Of a stretch of 64,000 nucleotides of DNA, positions 45,035 through 58,717 are shown one piece after another. Position 1 is the first letter of the stretch. The number at the start of each line of letters is the position of its first letter. The notes below the pieces were generated by a model. That model was not told where the DNA came from, ran no database searches, and saw only the letters and a list, made by a program, of their open reading frames with translations. The DNA comes from Chionis minor (taxonomy: Eukaryota > Chordata > Aves > Charadriiformes > Chionididae). The stretch spans positions 64,181-128,180 of the forward strand of contig VZSF01001376.1 of the NCBI GenBank assembly GCA_013398295.1. The letters run 5' to 3'. The translations under genes and the position numbers were made by a program.

Positions 45035-47224
45035 TCTTCTGCTGCCCAGCTGAATCTAGTTCTTGCACTGGCAGAGACCAACCTACATTGTGAGTGGACC
45101 AGAGCAGAGGAAAGAATTCTTACACACAAAGATGGGACTCACTGACTGCAGGAGCCCCAGAACTGATATATTTTGGGGAGAAGTGGAACAGTTTCGAAAC
45201 TGGGAAAAAATAATTCTGTGGTGACAGCTGAATGAATCAACATTAATAATACAATTTTCTCGCTTGGCCTGGTGGCCTTTCAACGTGAGAAGGCGAATTA
45301 GCTGAGCTAATTAGCTGAATTCACTTAGCTAAATTTAGTGGAAGTCTGAGTAGCCCTGAAAATGTGCATGGAGATAATTATTAATATGTTGCGTTCTAGG
45401 AATGTAGAAAGACTTTTTCTTTTCAACAGAAGTGAAGTAAAAACCTTTGTCAGATGCACTTTTTAAGGCAAAATTCTGAAGACAATTTTAAATCCAAAAT
45501 TTGGGTGCAAGTTCTTCACATGTACCTGACAAAGACTTGTTGTCTATAACAGCAATGAAACTATACTTGTTTGGTACCTTAGGGATCTATTTAGATCCAG
45601 CTTTTATCTTATTTAGCCTCAATACTGAGATCCTTACTGATACTCAAGATGAGTATCATGAAACTGATAGAAGATACATAACTGGATTTCTAAAAGGACC
45701 GGGCCTGAGAGTTATTTTCTGGAAATGTTTTGTCTCGCTGCGTTGCCGTTGGCGTTCCTTCACATTCTTCTTTGCAGACTGCAGTGGCCTTTTCTTTGTG
45801 GAATGGTGTGGATTTTTTTTCTGTTCCTCCTTAATTTTGGGGGTTTTTTTTCCGTGTTGTTTCTTTCCCAGCTCACCTCTAGCATTGCTGAAGTTATGAG
45901 TAAAGTGGAAATTACTAAAGAATTGTTTCTTCAAAGTGCAGAGTTTGAGTAATGGTCATGGTATTGGCAGCAAAGTAGTGGCTGGGGCAGCAGGAAAGGA
46001 GAACAGGCAACGCTCACACGTCTGTTGCAGAAAGGTTGTAGCCGTGGTTTGAATAACTTTGAGCTTATATTTTTATCTTAGAAACCTTGTTTTATGGGAG
46101 AAAACCCCAGGTACTTCCCACTTGGCAGAACCAGTTACTGGGAGCTGATCTTGTAGATTTCTATAGGAGAGAGACCTTCTTGCTTGGTCACTTCCTTTGG
46201 TCAAGAAGCAGCAAAACTATAGGGTTGGCTCAACAGCGGAAATGTAAATTATGTTTGAATGTTAGATGTATCATTGAATATGTTTTCATATATTCATTGT
46301 ATAAGAATTGTTTTAACTTTGTGACTTTTTGCACTCAGGATTATTTTTGTCAAAATCGAGATTTTTTTTTTTTTTTCAGAACAATATTTGTTAACAAAGA
46401 CTAGTCACTTTCACAGAAACCTCATACATTTTTTTAAAAGAAAAACACCTCCACCCCCTTTATTTTTCATAAAACATAAATATTTTCTGACCGGATGATC
46501 CTGTTTTACAACCAGCTGTGAGCTGGCATTTATCAAGGCTGAATTTATTACATAAAAATACGAAAGCAATAAGTTTCTGTAGCGATTCAGTATAAATCAG
46601 GTTCATTTTTTAAATAATTATTTAATCAAAACCAGCTGTGTCTTCTAAGGCCTGATCAGCCAGAGACTAATAGATGAAAGCTAAAACTTGAATATAATCA
46701 AATGTGAATGTATAGAAAAATCAATAATCTTTTAGGGTGCATGCTCTTTGCAAGTAAATGTCAGACTACAATAAAATTCAGACTTCAAGATTTTTCCAAA
46801 AAAACCCCCATTTAATAGTTACAGCTCCAGAATGGCATGTAATTAGTTACTTTTCTAGGTTAACAAACAATAGTCAACTGTATATAAATGAAAATAAAAG
46901 CAAAGCGTATCAATAAAACAATTCTGAAATGGCAGATCATAAGGAATGAGATGAATTCAGAAAAAAAAAAATCAGCTGAAAATTACACATGACAGAAATA
47001 CCAGTATGTGTCGTTGATTTAGCTTTGATTTAGACTTCACTAACAACTTCATTTTTGTTGAACAAGTAAGCGAGTTCAGATTGGTTCATTTGGATATGTT
47101 TTAAAGTCTTCCTAACTTAATTTTATTAGCAACTCTATTAAAGCAGGGGGTTTTATTATTTAGTTTGCCATTATCCATGCTTTCTTTCTACCTTGTTTGT
47201 GTACCCTTTCTGAAATTTTTGTTA

Positions 47225-47760
47225 TATGATATATACATTGTATGCAATACATTATACATACCGCACAAATAGTATTGTATACTTCTGTGCATATGTATAT
47301 TTATCTGGTGTTATAACTGACAAATTTCTACTTTTTCCTGTTAGTTTTTCTGTATCTTGTAGGTTTTCATAGGATATACAGTAGCTAATAAACAGAAGAT
47401 AGCTGCAGTAACTAATTTTTAATTTAAGTTCAGGTTCCCCTAGGTGGTTTTTGTTTCTTTAGGATCTTTCACCCTAAAAGCTTCAATGGACTGAAGCTGT
47501 TGGTGTTAACATCTGGTTTCTCCAGTTTCTTTGGGTTTACAAATGTAAAAAGCAAGATGTTCTGTTAAAATAATGAAAGTCATTGAATACGTATAGATGT
47601 AACTACATACATACAATAAATCTGTGTATAGTGCATAGTATATACTAATACATGTAATTTAATATTCAACATATAAGTATATATTAAACATATATATGCT
47701 ATATGTTCTACACTATTGGTTTTGTCCCATGTCATATATAGATAAACTCTACACCGCTCT
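47225..47760. repeat. TA-rich low-complexity region
   Basis: Several TATATA/ATACAT-rich blocks (about 47225-47310 and 47585-47745) alternate with ordinary sequence. They offer many short palindromes, but I see no regular repeat unit. Confidence 0.6.
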
Positions 47761-50700
47761 GGTGTATGTGGCTTGTTAGATCTAAAAATTCTTAGTCCTG
47801 TCTTGTTTTGTTATTTTGGTTTGTGTTTTATAGACTTCTTATGATCCAAAATATTTAAATAGCCACTGTCTTTTTATCATTGGAAGATATTGATTATGCT
47901 TCACCAGTTTATGACCTTTTCTTGAAGTACATGGCAGTCTAACTCATGCTAGCCTTAGAAATTATTCTTTGATAAGTATGTGTGCAGAAAACCAAGTGCC
48001 CTTTGTTGCTTTCCTGGCTTTTTATAAGCAATTTACTGAAGGATAAAGATTTTTCCTGAAGATTCTTTGTCTTCTTTTTCCCACTGGGCAATATTGGAGC
48101 AGCTTCTCAAAGACGCTCATTGTCACTGAAGATGGGTAAGCTGGTCTGGTCCCTTTATGGTGTGTGAAAGAGTAGGAGTTTTGTGTGGTTTTATGTTTGG
48201 TTTGTTGGGCATTTTAAGGTTGTTTTTCTGAACAAGACAGTCCCAAAGAATACTGCACTGGTTAACTGACTGTACTTAGCATAATTATTAGGAAAACTAA
48301 GGCTTAGTAACTAAATTGGCTGAGATCTCATTTCATTTCCTTTGTATTCCTGTAGACCTCTACCCTCAGGAACTGAGCTGTGGGTTTTACTCGTCAGAGT
48401 AGAAGGAAACGGGATGTGGTATTCTCTTGTCCTCAAGGCTTGAAGGGAGTTCATCTGCGAATTGTTTGGTCTAAAATTTTAAGTCGTGTTGCAAGACGTT
48501 TGAAAGTGGGGGAAAAAACCCCTGTAGAGTGCGCGTCTTCCTTCCATTACTTCCCGAGCGACTTCATTAGCAGCCGTGTAAAATCCTGTGTTTTATCAGA
48601 TTTCATTTATCTGCATTAAGGATGACCCCATCATGTTTGTCCATTGTCTGCTTGCTCATACATGAGCTCACAGCTGTCAAACAAGTAATAGGTGGAGGTC
48701 CAGTGGGCTGGTACTTCCTGCTCACTTCCAGATGTACTGATAAAAGAGTCTTTGCTTGGAAGTCTCTCGGGGTTTGAGGGGCTCTCAGAGTCAGGCTGAA
48801 GGGTTGGGTTTCTCCCTCGCTGTATCTTAAACACACAGACACACAACTCTCAATATCAACAGCGTGAAAGCAAAAAAACTCCAAAAGCCAGAAAGTTTGT
48901 TTAGAGATACGCTTTCATTTGGAGTTTCTTGTCCTTTCTTGAGTCTTAACAAAAACTTCCTAATAATCCCCTCTTATTGTTTATGAAACATCTAATCAGA
49001 AGCAACAAAAGTAATTCTGAGTGACAAAAGAAAGCTACTGCCTTAGAATATTTTGTTACTTCAAGATGTCCCCTTGCTATTCTTACGCACATCCTCATGG
49101 CTGAGTAGGAAAAGTAAATTGAGCATTACCTATTCTGTTCTACTAGCTTTTTCTCCTTCATAATAAGATAATGCTGAAATTTGGTGTTTCTTCAGAAAAT
49201 TTTGTCAACACAGATGATCATTTAAGATTCAGAAATTATTTAATAGGCAAAACCTGCCATTAATTACAGAGGCAGCTGAATGATAACAGGAAACCAAAGA
49301 TACTTTCTGTATATATTCACTTGATTCAAATCCTCAAGTAATTTGAAAGCTTCAGATTCAGAAAATGTATCGGTTTTGACATTAAAATTGGACATATTTA
49401 ATATAACATCTGTCTAGGCAACTTGCACTGTAGTAGAAAATAATTTTAAAATAATCTTGGCTCTGGAATATTGCACTGGAACTTGGCAGCTCTCTCTGGC
49501 TATTGTGACGCTTGAATTGAGCAGCTCAATCCCCACTAGGGTGTTAACTGACTTCATCCATAAATAAATTGAGAAATTATAGGTAATTATAAATGCACAC
49601 AGTTGGCTCTATATATCCGTAGAACTTCTGCAGTGTTTTGTCTATTGTCAAATCCTTTTTCTGGGAATTAGAGGGTGGGGTGTTTAGTGCTTCAAAAATA
49701 AATAAATAAGAAAGGGAAAGGGTGTGTTATTCCTTGATCAATTCCAAGCCCAAGTTGGTAAGCTGAGACTTTTATACCCTTAGACTTTTGTAATGCACTG
49801 ACTGGCTGGGGATAGTTATGGGGAAATGCTAAATCCTTAATGCTTGACTGGAAATTTTCCCCAAAGATATTGATCTTCCAAGGTGTAATGTGCCTTCTAC
49901 TAGACAGATGTGTATCAGTGGCAATAACATTCGGGAGAGTGCCTCATAAAATTCCTTGTGTAACAGGAGTGGAAAGAGGTGAACTTCTGTTAACCTTTTC
50001 ACAGCGCACCCATGGCCAGATATTTACATTCTGGCAAAGTACGCAACTTGAGAAAATAAAGGGTGACTTGGTGCAAAGTGATACTTTCTATTATTGATGT
50101 TCATAGCAGCACTGAAGGCATTCTACCCAGCTCTGTCCTGGAATGCCGACGCTGTCGGTATCTCCATGCGAAATGGAGAGACACCGTTCTTCTTGTTGGG
50201 GAGCCTGCTGCTGAAACTCATCTGAAGAGGAGAGAGAAAGCAAATGGTAGCCCAGGAGGTAAAAATGCGGTGGGCAGGGAGAAGGTCAGGGCTTAGGCCC
50301 AGATCAGAAGGAGGGGTACAGTCGAGGCTTAAATGTGAGGAAAAATTTCCATGAAAAATAAAGTTTTTATTGAACATGAAACTTTTTTCCCTATATATAA
50401 ATTGTGAAACATTTTAAGCATTGACATCCTTACCCAATGAAAGTTTATTTGACTTTGGCAGGTAATATTTTAGCTCAGTTAAGGATCTAGGATTTGTTCT
50501 ATGATTTAAAATAGGCATAGAATATATCTGGTAGTAGGATTTTTTTCTTAATAAGGCTGCTGAAACAGAAGATACTGAAATTATCTTTCTGGTGGTCAAT
50601 GCCGGGGTGAATCTTTTCACATTTTGATGCTGTAGACAAAAACCTATTCACAGACGAGGGCGCTTTTTTTAACATGTTACTTCCTTCGAAGTCGCAGAAA

Positions 50701-51221
50701 GCATTTAAAAAGCATGTCTTGACTTAGGAAAACTTGTCTGAGATTAACAGCCTGCTGTGCTGTTCACATTTTTTTTTTGTGTTGTAGCTGAAATGTCAGA
50801 TACACATATGAATGCAAATCTGAGCTTGCAGAATAGTAGTACTTAACAAGAAATTGAAGTTTGTGGAAAATGTTTGTTCCGTTGATTTTGCGGCTTTAGA
50901 ACTAACAAGAAGTGATCTGCAAGACTTTCAGAAGTACTATTCATACATTTTCAGCAGTATGAGTATAAAACATAGACTTATTTCTGCTTTTGCTTTTTTT
51001 TTTTTGGATAATTTTTTAAATGACGTGTCTCAGCCTACTTGACATATAAGTATGCAGGTATCATCTGACATGAAACCTATGGTAGTTTATCAGGGTAGAA
51101 GGAAACAGCTAAAAACTTCCTTGATTGTTGAATGCTCTAGATCCTCCTTGTAAAAACAGATGTTACCAAATATTTATCAGCTCGGTCCCTTATGTGGCTG
51201 ATGACAAATGATGAAAAATAG

Positions 51222-51243
51222 CTGGACCTACTCTGGACCTACT
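51222..51243 (+). repeat. 11-bp perfect tandem duplication
   Basis: CTGGACCTACT occurs twice in direct succession without change. Confidence 0.9.
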
Positions 51244-51417
51244 TTCCATCAAGCATATATATGGCTTCTTGAGGGGAAAATTATAAAGCAAAACTCCTTA
51301 AATTTGTCCAGTCAATTACTGATAGATATCAGATATTACTGTAACTAGACTTTATGTAATGGCAAAAAGAATTAAATCTTTAGAAGAGAATTAAACGTAT
51401 TTAAATCTGCAATGGGA

Positions 51418-51437
51418 TTTTTTTTTTTTTTTTTTTT
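51418..51437 (+). repeat. T20 homopolymer
   Basis: Twenty consecutive T residues, the longest homopolymer I see in the window. No retrotransposed sequence was recognised beside it, so it is probably a simple slippage tract. Confidence 0.85.
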
Positions 51438-51647
51438 GTACTGGTCTGTTTTCTCTCTCCTTATGGTAACTAGACTCTGTAGCATGCAGTACTGTCTAAA
51501 GAGGGTTGCTCTTTAACATTTTGTAGGGAGAATTTGAAGAAAATTTGGTGACTGTTTTAAAGATGGGGAGAAAAATACAAACTGCAAATGTTTCATTTAG
51601 TTTTTTCTTGGGATGAAACAGTAGTCTTTTTCATTTTGAAACCTTAT

Positions 51648-51900
51648 AATCATAGAATGGTTTAGGTTGGTAGGAATCTTGAAGATCACCTAGTCCCAAC
51701 CCCCCTGCCCTGGGCAGGGACACCTCCCACTAGACCAGGTTGCTCCAATCCCTGTCCAACCTGACCTTGAACCTCCAGGGATGGGGCAGCCACAGCTGCT
51801 CTGGGCAACCCCAGCCAGGGGCTCACCGCCCTTGGGGTGAAGAATTTCTTCCTAATATCCAATCTAAATCTGCCCTCTTCCAGTTTGAAACTATCACCCC
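51648..51900 (-). mobile_element. CR1 LINE, 5'-truncated (class A)
   Basis: This reverse CR1 copy starts AATCATAGAATGGTTTAGGT and carries ACACCTCCCACTAGACCAGG and GGGGCAGCCACAGCTGCTCT. It ends near ACTATCACCCCATTTCTACT, where identity to the CR1 body stops. Confidence 0.94.
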
Positions 51901-54031
51901 ATTTCTACTTTAGAAGTCAACTGAAGTTAAAAAATAAAGAAAATGTGAAAAAAATTATATCAAAACAAAAATTGCAATGGAATATTACACCTTGGATTAA
52001 GCCAGATATTAGAGGTAGATTAAAATACACTTCTCCTCTCTGCCCCTTTTAGACATGTTCTTTTCAGAGCTGAAAGGCGTTTTTCATTAATATCAGCCTT
52101 ACCAGCCAGGAACTGCTGTTGCTGTGATTTTGAGATTTTTGGTACAAAAGGAAAGACTATAACATTGTTCCATTCATTCTTCTGCGAGACATCACAGAAG
52201 ATGATTTACAAGCAGTTACTTTTCTAATTCCAAAAGCCACAGCATCATAAATGTTCAGAACAACATGCATAATTTGCTTTGCTGTTGTGTTTTTTTTAAT
52301 CTTTTCAATTTCTACAGCAGAGCTATGGGTGGATATGGGTTCCCATTGCCATGGGTTGTCATTAGTATTTCTAAAGTTTGTTTTGGTTTGTTTTATTTCC
52401 TCTTCAGCCAGAACTGTTGCCTTCCTTTACATTTGGCTGATTACAAGCCCTGGACTAAGGCCATCTGGCTCAGCTGCAACTCAGATAAGGTCGGCAAGGA
52501 GGAATCTTTTGACCAAATGTCAAAACCTGTACCTGCTTTCTCAGCTGAGAGAGTCTGCCTGCAAGCTGGTCAAATGGCCTTACAGTAGTTTAAACCTTTT
52601 CAGTGTCATTTTCTCCTCACTTGAGATAGAACTTTTAATTTTTTTTTTTAGTCTTATGCTGATTTTTAACTCCTGATTAATAAGCGACTGAAAGAGAGAT
52701 TTAAGTCTTAGGTCAGTTCCCTGACAGCTCTTTGTAGATAAATAACTGATTCTGCTTTAGACAGAAGAAGGCAGAACTTATTTTGCTTTAGAGTAGAGAG
52801 GCGGGTCTCTTATTTGTCAGCTTCCAGATGATGACAACAGAGTTTATGCTTGTTTATGAAAGTGTCTTTAGACACACAAGAGCTGCAGACAAAGGCTTTA
52901 GGGAATAAACAACAAGTCCAGAATAGGGGAACAGAAGAGATGTTTTCTGGAGGAGCTATGAAGAAAGCCAAATGACAGCTGTGAAATACTGATGTCTCCT
53001 CTCTTCAGAAGAGAGAGCTATGACTGTCCTGGACTTTGACACTCAGTATTATTGTGCAGTGTCTTAAAGGACACATTACAAGAGCTTTTAGCTTCCGTTG
53101 ACATACATGACACCAGGTTTTGCCCACCAAACCCAGTGTGTTTGAATTTTAGGTTTCCTGAAAGGGCTTGACACATGCCTGTGTAGAAGAGTGGGGGGTG
53201 TTAAATCACCTGGGTATGGTTGTAACACTCTGACCCAATCTTGGCTTCCAAATGTGAAAAAAATATAGGAAGAAAAAGGTTCTTTTTACCTTTATTCATG
53301 TGAGAAGGATCATGGTAGTCTATATGGGCTGTGGTAAGGCAGTAGGCGAGTTACTCCTTTACTAACTGTCCTCGTCTTGAATTCTGGCGCTACAGCAACC
53401 AGCTGGTAATTCCTAGCCTAATATTTAATGATGATAGCAGTCTCCAAGCTGGCTTCACTAAGACACCCCTGAAAAATTCACAGGCAACATCATCCAACTA
53501 AAGAAATTAACCAAAAGAAACCTATCCTCGTGCGCTTGGGATAAAGACAAAGACCAGTGATGACTTCATCTGATCTCTGCACTACACAATCTCACTTTGA
53601 GGGCCAAAGACTAAGTTGACTAACCAGTTTTCCATTACTGTTTTATATTTATAAAAATGAATCTATTTCTGCTGTTAAAATGCTGTGATGTTTCTACATC
53701 TAAGTCTGTGAATACTTCTACGACCCAAGAAGTTAGTAAGTGACTGCGGCAGAAGCTTAATGGTCATCAGAAAGAACTTGGGCATTGCTAAATACTTGTG
53801 ATATTTAGGTAAAATAAGAAATAACTGCATAAATCATTCAGTAAACAATATCCTTGAGGGAATTACTTTAAGGTCTTGGGAAGAAAGTTGCACTCCTTAT
53901 GTTCATGAGGTTAGCATTTCCTAAGAATCAGCCCAGTTTTAATTCGTGTTTGTATTGCTATTTAGTTTTAATCATTCATTGCTGCTTCTTTATTGATTTC
54001 ATTTTTAGTAAGCTTGATTTAAGTGTCGGTC

Positions 54032-54055
54032 ATGTAGCACTTGATAGTGCTACAT
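54032..54055. repeat. Perfect 10-bp hairpin, 4-nt loop
   Basis: ATGTAGCACT (54032-54041) and AGTGCTACAT (54046-54055) are exact complements around TGAT. It lies 10 bp from a second perfect hairpin. Confidence 0.93.
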
Positions 54056-54065
54056 ACTATACTAT

Positions 54066-54095
54066 ATTCAAAAAATACAATAGTATTTTTTGAAT
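54066..54095. repeat. Perfect 13-bp hairpin, 4-nt loop
   Basis: ATTCAAAAAATAC (54066-54078) and GTATTTTTTGAAT (54083-54095) are exact complements around AATA. It is followed by repeats of TTTTTGAA. The stem is A/T-rich, so it could extrude as a small cruciform. Confidence 0.93.
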
Positions 54096-55066
54096 TTTTG
54101 AATTTTCTTGTTTTCTGTGCAACCCTTGTAAGCCCTAGAGAAACTTTTCACAGTGACATGCACATGCCCAGAAGGCCAAATCCACATCCCACTGATAGAT
54201 TTTCAGGCTTTATTTCCAAATTAATACTTAGCTTCTTTGCACAATAATGATCACAACGTGCATGTAAAAACATGTTCTCGCAGGCACTTAGCAAGCCTTT
54301 ACAGATGATCCATCTTCTAGCAATGCAGCCAAGCAACTTGAAAAAAAAATACTTCAGAGAAAAAATAGGTTCTATAGTAAAGGCAGAGAAACAATAACTT
54401 CTTCAGTTGCCAGCATATATTTATACTGGGTGGGCTTTTGGCACGAGTAATCCTGAACTCTTTTATTAAGTGCATTTTTCCTGTAAATTCCCTGTAGCAT
54501 GTTATATTTTCGTCGATACCGTACCTAACCCATCTCTAAGGCAACTAGGCTTGCTTTTTAACTTGTAAGAGGGAAAATCGCAAGACGTACATATGGATAT
54601 GCTGGAAAAGGAGACATCTGTAAGGAATTTAAATACTACCCACAGACTTTTCATTGCTATCCCTCTGTCTGATTCCCCTTGCTCCCACATCGGGCGCATT
54701 CTTGTAGATCTGACTGGGATGAATATACCAGTCAGAGGAGTGAGGACTTTATCAGATGACTCAATGGAAAGGCATGCGAGGGGTGGAAGGTGAAGCGGAG
54801 TAGGCATTTTAAATACTCTGCACCAGGGAACTGAAAGCTCTCCGAATTTGATGGGGATGGGTAGGAGATCGAATCAAGACAGAGCAAGTATTACCTAGAG
54901 AAAATGTAATGGTGTTACATTGGAAGAAAATCAGAAGTCCAAAGGCATCAGCAAGACCCTGGTGCTAAAATGGAAAAGGCTTTAGATGAACAAGTAGTGT
55001 ATTGTCGTTTTAAGGCCTCTTGGAGGAACGGTCATTTTATTATGCATAAATAAATACACAATTTGA

Positions 55067-55116
55067 TTTTACTTAGAATTTTACTTTTACTTTTTACTTG
55101 TAATTTTACTTTACTG
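55067..55116 (+). repeat. TTTTACTT-type imperfect repeat
   Basis: TTTTACTT recurs four or five times in about 50 bp, separated by short variable linkers. Simple-sequence origin is likely. Confidence 0.75.
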
Positions 55117-57183
55117 CCTTTTCTTTGTCTCATACATGAAAAGAAAGTAAGACCAAGGGCAATTATAGCAGGCATTCACATCAGGCACCTTCTCCAACGT
55201 CTTCTGTTACAAGAGAAAATTAGGGGGAAAGGGATTCATGTTTTTACCTGTGCTAATGTTTGGCGTTTTTCTTTCATTCATGTCATCTTCAGAAAACTTT
55301 ACTAGTTCCTGGGGTGGTGTTAAAATGGACGATGGTAAATGTACAGGCTGGGTGAGTTTGTCTTGATGCAACTTCCCTGCAGAAAGGAGTGCCATCAGGG
55401 AAATCTGTTATTAAACTTCTCTATTAAACAACGTTATGAATTTCACACAGCGATTTTTCTATTGGAACTGAGAATATCATCTTAATAATTGCAACAATGA
55501 CTAGAAAAGTTATTGAACAATGACTGGACAAATAAAGCAGTTTACGCATGTTCACGGTGAAAGATGCTGCCGTACGGTAACAGTATTTCAGTGCGATGCA
55601 GCCTGTCCTCTTCCTGTTCCAGAAGGTTCCTGTCCCCATCTCTCATATCTGTGAGGAAGCAAAGGACAGTTTAAGCAGAGAAGTTAATTTTTTATTCAAA
55701 TATTTTTAATACTGCACAATGAGGGACAGTCTCTCTTTACACTTTCTTTATTCCCCTAGAAAAGTTTACTTGAAATTCAAAGACTAGACACATCTTCTGG
55801 TGGAAGAAGGCTCACAGAAAGGTTTTTTTATTACATTTCACGGTTAATTTTTCTTTAATGAATACAATTGAAGAAAAATTGGGGCCTTAGTTGTTCTTAA
55901 AATATGCCACTGTAACACACTACTGCAGAATATTGCCAATTTTCTGAGCTGCCAAGTGGTCTTTGTACTCATGGCTCCGTGGAAGAAAAAATTGATTTCA
56001 TGCCATATGATGCCATATAAATAGGAAGGCCTGTTTCCTTGGAGGATATAATTTTCTTTTAACTTGAGAGAATATTTTATCATCACAATATCACAAATAA
56101 CTCTAAATGTTATCTTGCACTTCACGTCTGTTTCTTTGTTTTTGCCTTCTGTCTTTTTTGATGAATATGTTCTCCCGGGCGTATTGTGTGTATGCATCTC
56201 ACTTATGCACGATAAAAATTGCTGCTAGGTTTAATTTTGGTTGTACAGCTGGTTTCAGTCTTTACTTCAGTTTCCTTTGATTGATTCATTGCTCTGCTGT
56301 ATTTGGTGCCTCGCCATAAGTCAGATCTTTCTGTAACCCATATAAAAAAAATGCTAGTACGTGATTAGATTGTTCCACACTTTTATATCATCACATAGTC
56401 TACAGACATGTTAATTTAAGTAAGGATTTCCAAGTGGGTATTTTTTCTGCATTCCTCCTACACCTCAACAACTCCCACTTCACATTTTCAATGAAAGATA
56501 TTGTCTGATGATTTATAAATTATCACCTATCAATTCCTGAACATCTGGCTTTCTTAACCTACTTAGTACTAACTTAGTACTCACTTCAGACAATTCTTTT
56601 CCTCCAAATCTTTAATTTAATTAGAATTTGGATAGTGATGTAGATGAAAGAAAAATTGTGTCTTTGAATATTTAATATGATTTATAACCCCTGAGCTATT
56701 TTTTCCTAAACCTTGCCATAATTGAAACAACATTGCTGTCCTGAACCCCTGTATTTTTCAACTTTCAAACTTAAGGATGCTTTTCATGCCATTTCTCAAA
56801 ATGTGTTGACTTTTTGTTGTTATGTTTAATATGGTTTTGTGGGTGGTTTTTTTTTTCTGGTGGTGTTTTTTGGGTTTGTTTTTGCTTTGTTTTTTTTTTC
56901 TTGGGAGAATGTTCCCTCATGTTTGAACACATTATTTTAAAAAATGTTTGGAGACTCAAAGATTCAGTACTGATGGACTGTTGAAGTCAATTCATCTCTT
57001 AACTTTTACATATGCGGTTTTTTAAACAAAAGTAGGCAATTTTGTTATCTCTAACTGAAAATCACTTACTGCTCTTTACTTCATCCTGTGATCATTTAAA
57101 TAAATCATGGTAGAACAAAGTAACATCCCAATAATATTGACAGCGAAATGTGGTGTATACAGTTCCCAGAGATTCATGCTTTA

Positions 57184-57200
57184 AATAATAATAATAATAA
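57184..57200 (+). repeat. AAT microsatellite
   Basis: About five consecutive AAT units followed by AAAATATAG. Confidence 0.85.
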
Positions 57201-58717
57201 AATATAGAAATAATATTTTTACTGAAAACTGCCACTTCAGATTCAAACTGATATTTCTCAGGCACGCTAATAATGTGCAAGGTAAAAGTTATGGTTAAGA
57301 TATGTCGCTCCCAAGTCACAGCTGTGTTTCTGGAGTCATATGTGTTTTCAAGCCAGAAAAATTGCTATTCCTGCTGTAAGAATGGCACAAGGAGGAAAGA
57401 TATTTTGGGATATATCTGACCAAAAATTGACATCCATAATACAGATACTGTCATCAGAATTAGTCATCTGGGTTTGTTTATAGGCAGAAGAAGGAAACAG
57501 GCATTTCTACGGCATGACTAATCTCGTTCTAAAACCGGTAGGATCAAACACAGCCTTTCAGAGCTCTCCGTTGGCTCTGTAGGGACGCCGAGGTAAGTGG
57601 CTCAGGTGTAGCCAAGCGGTGGTGATACTGTCTACGGAGCTGGGAGAGATCAGCCACCCGTGTGTACAGTGTGTAACTGGAGCCAGATGTGAGTATATTC
57701 TACTCTGCATAAATAATACAGCGGCATTATTTTGCTGCTAAGAGTAAAATTTAATTAGATTTTGTTTTTATATTTTATTACGCTTTCTTGACCTGCCAGG
57801 CTTCCTGTCCAATAAAACAAAAAAGCACAAGGGCATCTCTTCGTGAACTTCTTACAGTCCTTTCTTAAAATCTGAATTACAAGTACTACTATTGCAATTC
57901 TCCTTCTGTGTTCCTGCTAGGTTATGAAGTTCAGGCTTGTTTTAGCTTGCTAATATAAACTTTGGAAATATATATATATATAAAAAAAAAAATTACATTA
58001 AAGCATCTAACAGCTTGGTGGAATACTGTTGCTCCAGAAATTTATGATCAGTGATGAAAAAAAGTAATGCAGGTAAAGCTGATGGTGATGAATGCGATTG
58101 CGGTCAGGTTTGCAATTTTCCCCTTACATATTTGCGCTGTCTTTGGTCTTTATTTATTTAAGATTTAGCAAATGACATATGTTTACGCTTGAGAAAGTTG
58201 AACTGCTTCAGCTTTGTAGCTTTGTGATGAAGTAAATTCCATTGGAGAGACGAGACCACATCTCTGAATCCTTTGTAAGGCATCCTTGGAGCAATTTCCT
58301 TAGAGGCATTGAAAATAAGCACACAAGTAACACAGTGAACAAAACCTCTGAGCTTCCATGGGAAAGATCTTTATTGCTAGGTCACACATTCAGGCTGTCT
58401 CTTGTGCATTAAATATTTGAATCCTTTTGGCACAGAGACCGTTTACCACAGAGGGAAAGGAGACTAGTCCACTTGTAGCTTATCAATTAGGAGGATACCC
58501 CATTTCCTGGAAAGGTACTCTAATCAGAAGGTGATTGTGCAAAGGTAGGTAGTTCCTACCATTTGCAACTAGTTTTGACTTTCTTCAAGGCAAAATCCCC
58601 TTACCTACAGATCTGACTACCTTTGTCTTCAGTATTGGGTTTGAACAACGTGCAGTGACAGAGCGAAGCTCTGCATAAAGATTGTATGGAGAAATTGTCA
58701 TTTTTTGAGCAGGCTTT

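Larger units (their letters stand above)
44785..51647. other. Long A/T-rich non-coding stretch
   Basis: About 6.9 kb without CR1 or a supported gene. It holds a 20-bp tandem repeat (44988-45034), TTAGCTGAA-type repeats (45297-45340), a T15 run (46362-46376), TA-rich low-complexity DNA (about 47225-47760), an 11-bp tandem duplication (51222-51243) and a T20 run (51418-51437). Opposite-strand open frames at 45501-45952 are T-rich and unrecognised. Confidence 0.65.
51901..58717. other. Long A/T-rich non-coding stretch
   Basis: About 6.8 kb without CR1 or a supported gene. It contains two adjacent perfect hairpins (54032-54095), a TTTTACTT-rich repeat (55067-55116), an AAT microsatellite (57184-57200) and a TA/A tract (57968-57991). 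A possible splice acceptor with an open frame at 52408-52588 is discussed as a finding only. Confidence 0.62.

Noticed and set aside
45501..45952. Open frames up to 132 codons on both strands
   Set aside because: The forward frames are rich in Phe/Leu/Cys because the DNA is T-rich, and the reverse frame is Lys-rich for the same reason.
50280..50350. Weak CR1-like words (TTAAATGTGAGGAAAAATTTC)
   Set aside because: Too short, and without the ordered CR1 blocks or the 3' octamers.
52251..52676. 141-codon hydrophobic open frame
   Set aside because: Its hydrophobicity follows from T-rich DNA, and a second frame is open over the same bases. Only the possible exon at 52408-52588 was kept, as a weak finding.
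58051..58095. snoRNA-like boxes (GTGATGA, CTGA, GTGATGA)
   Set aside because: No closing terminal stem and no final D box at a sensible distance.
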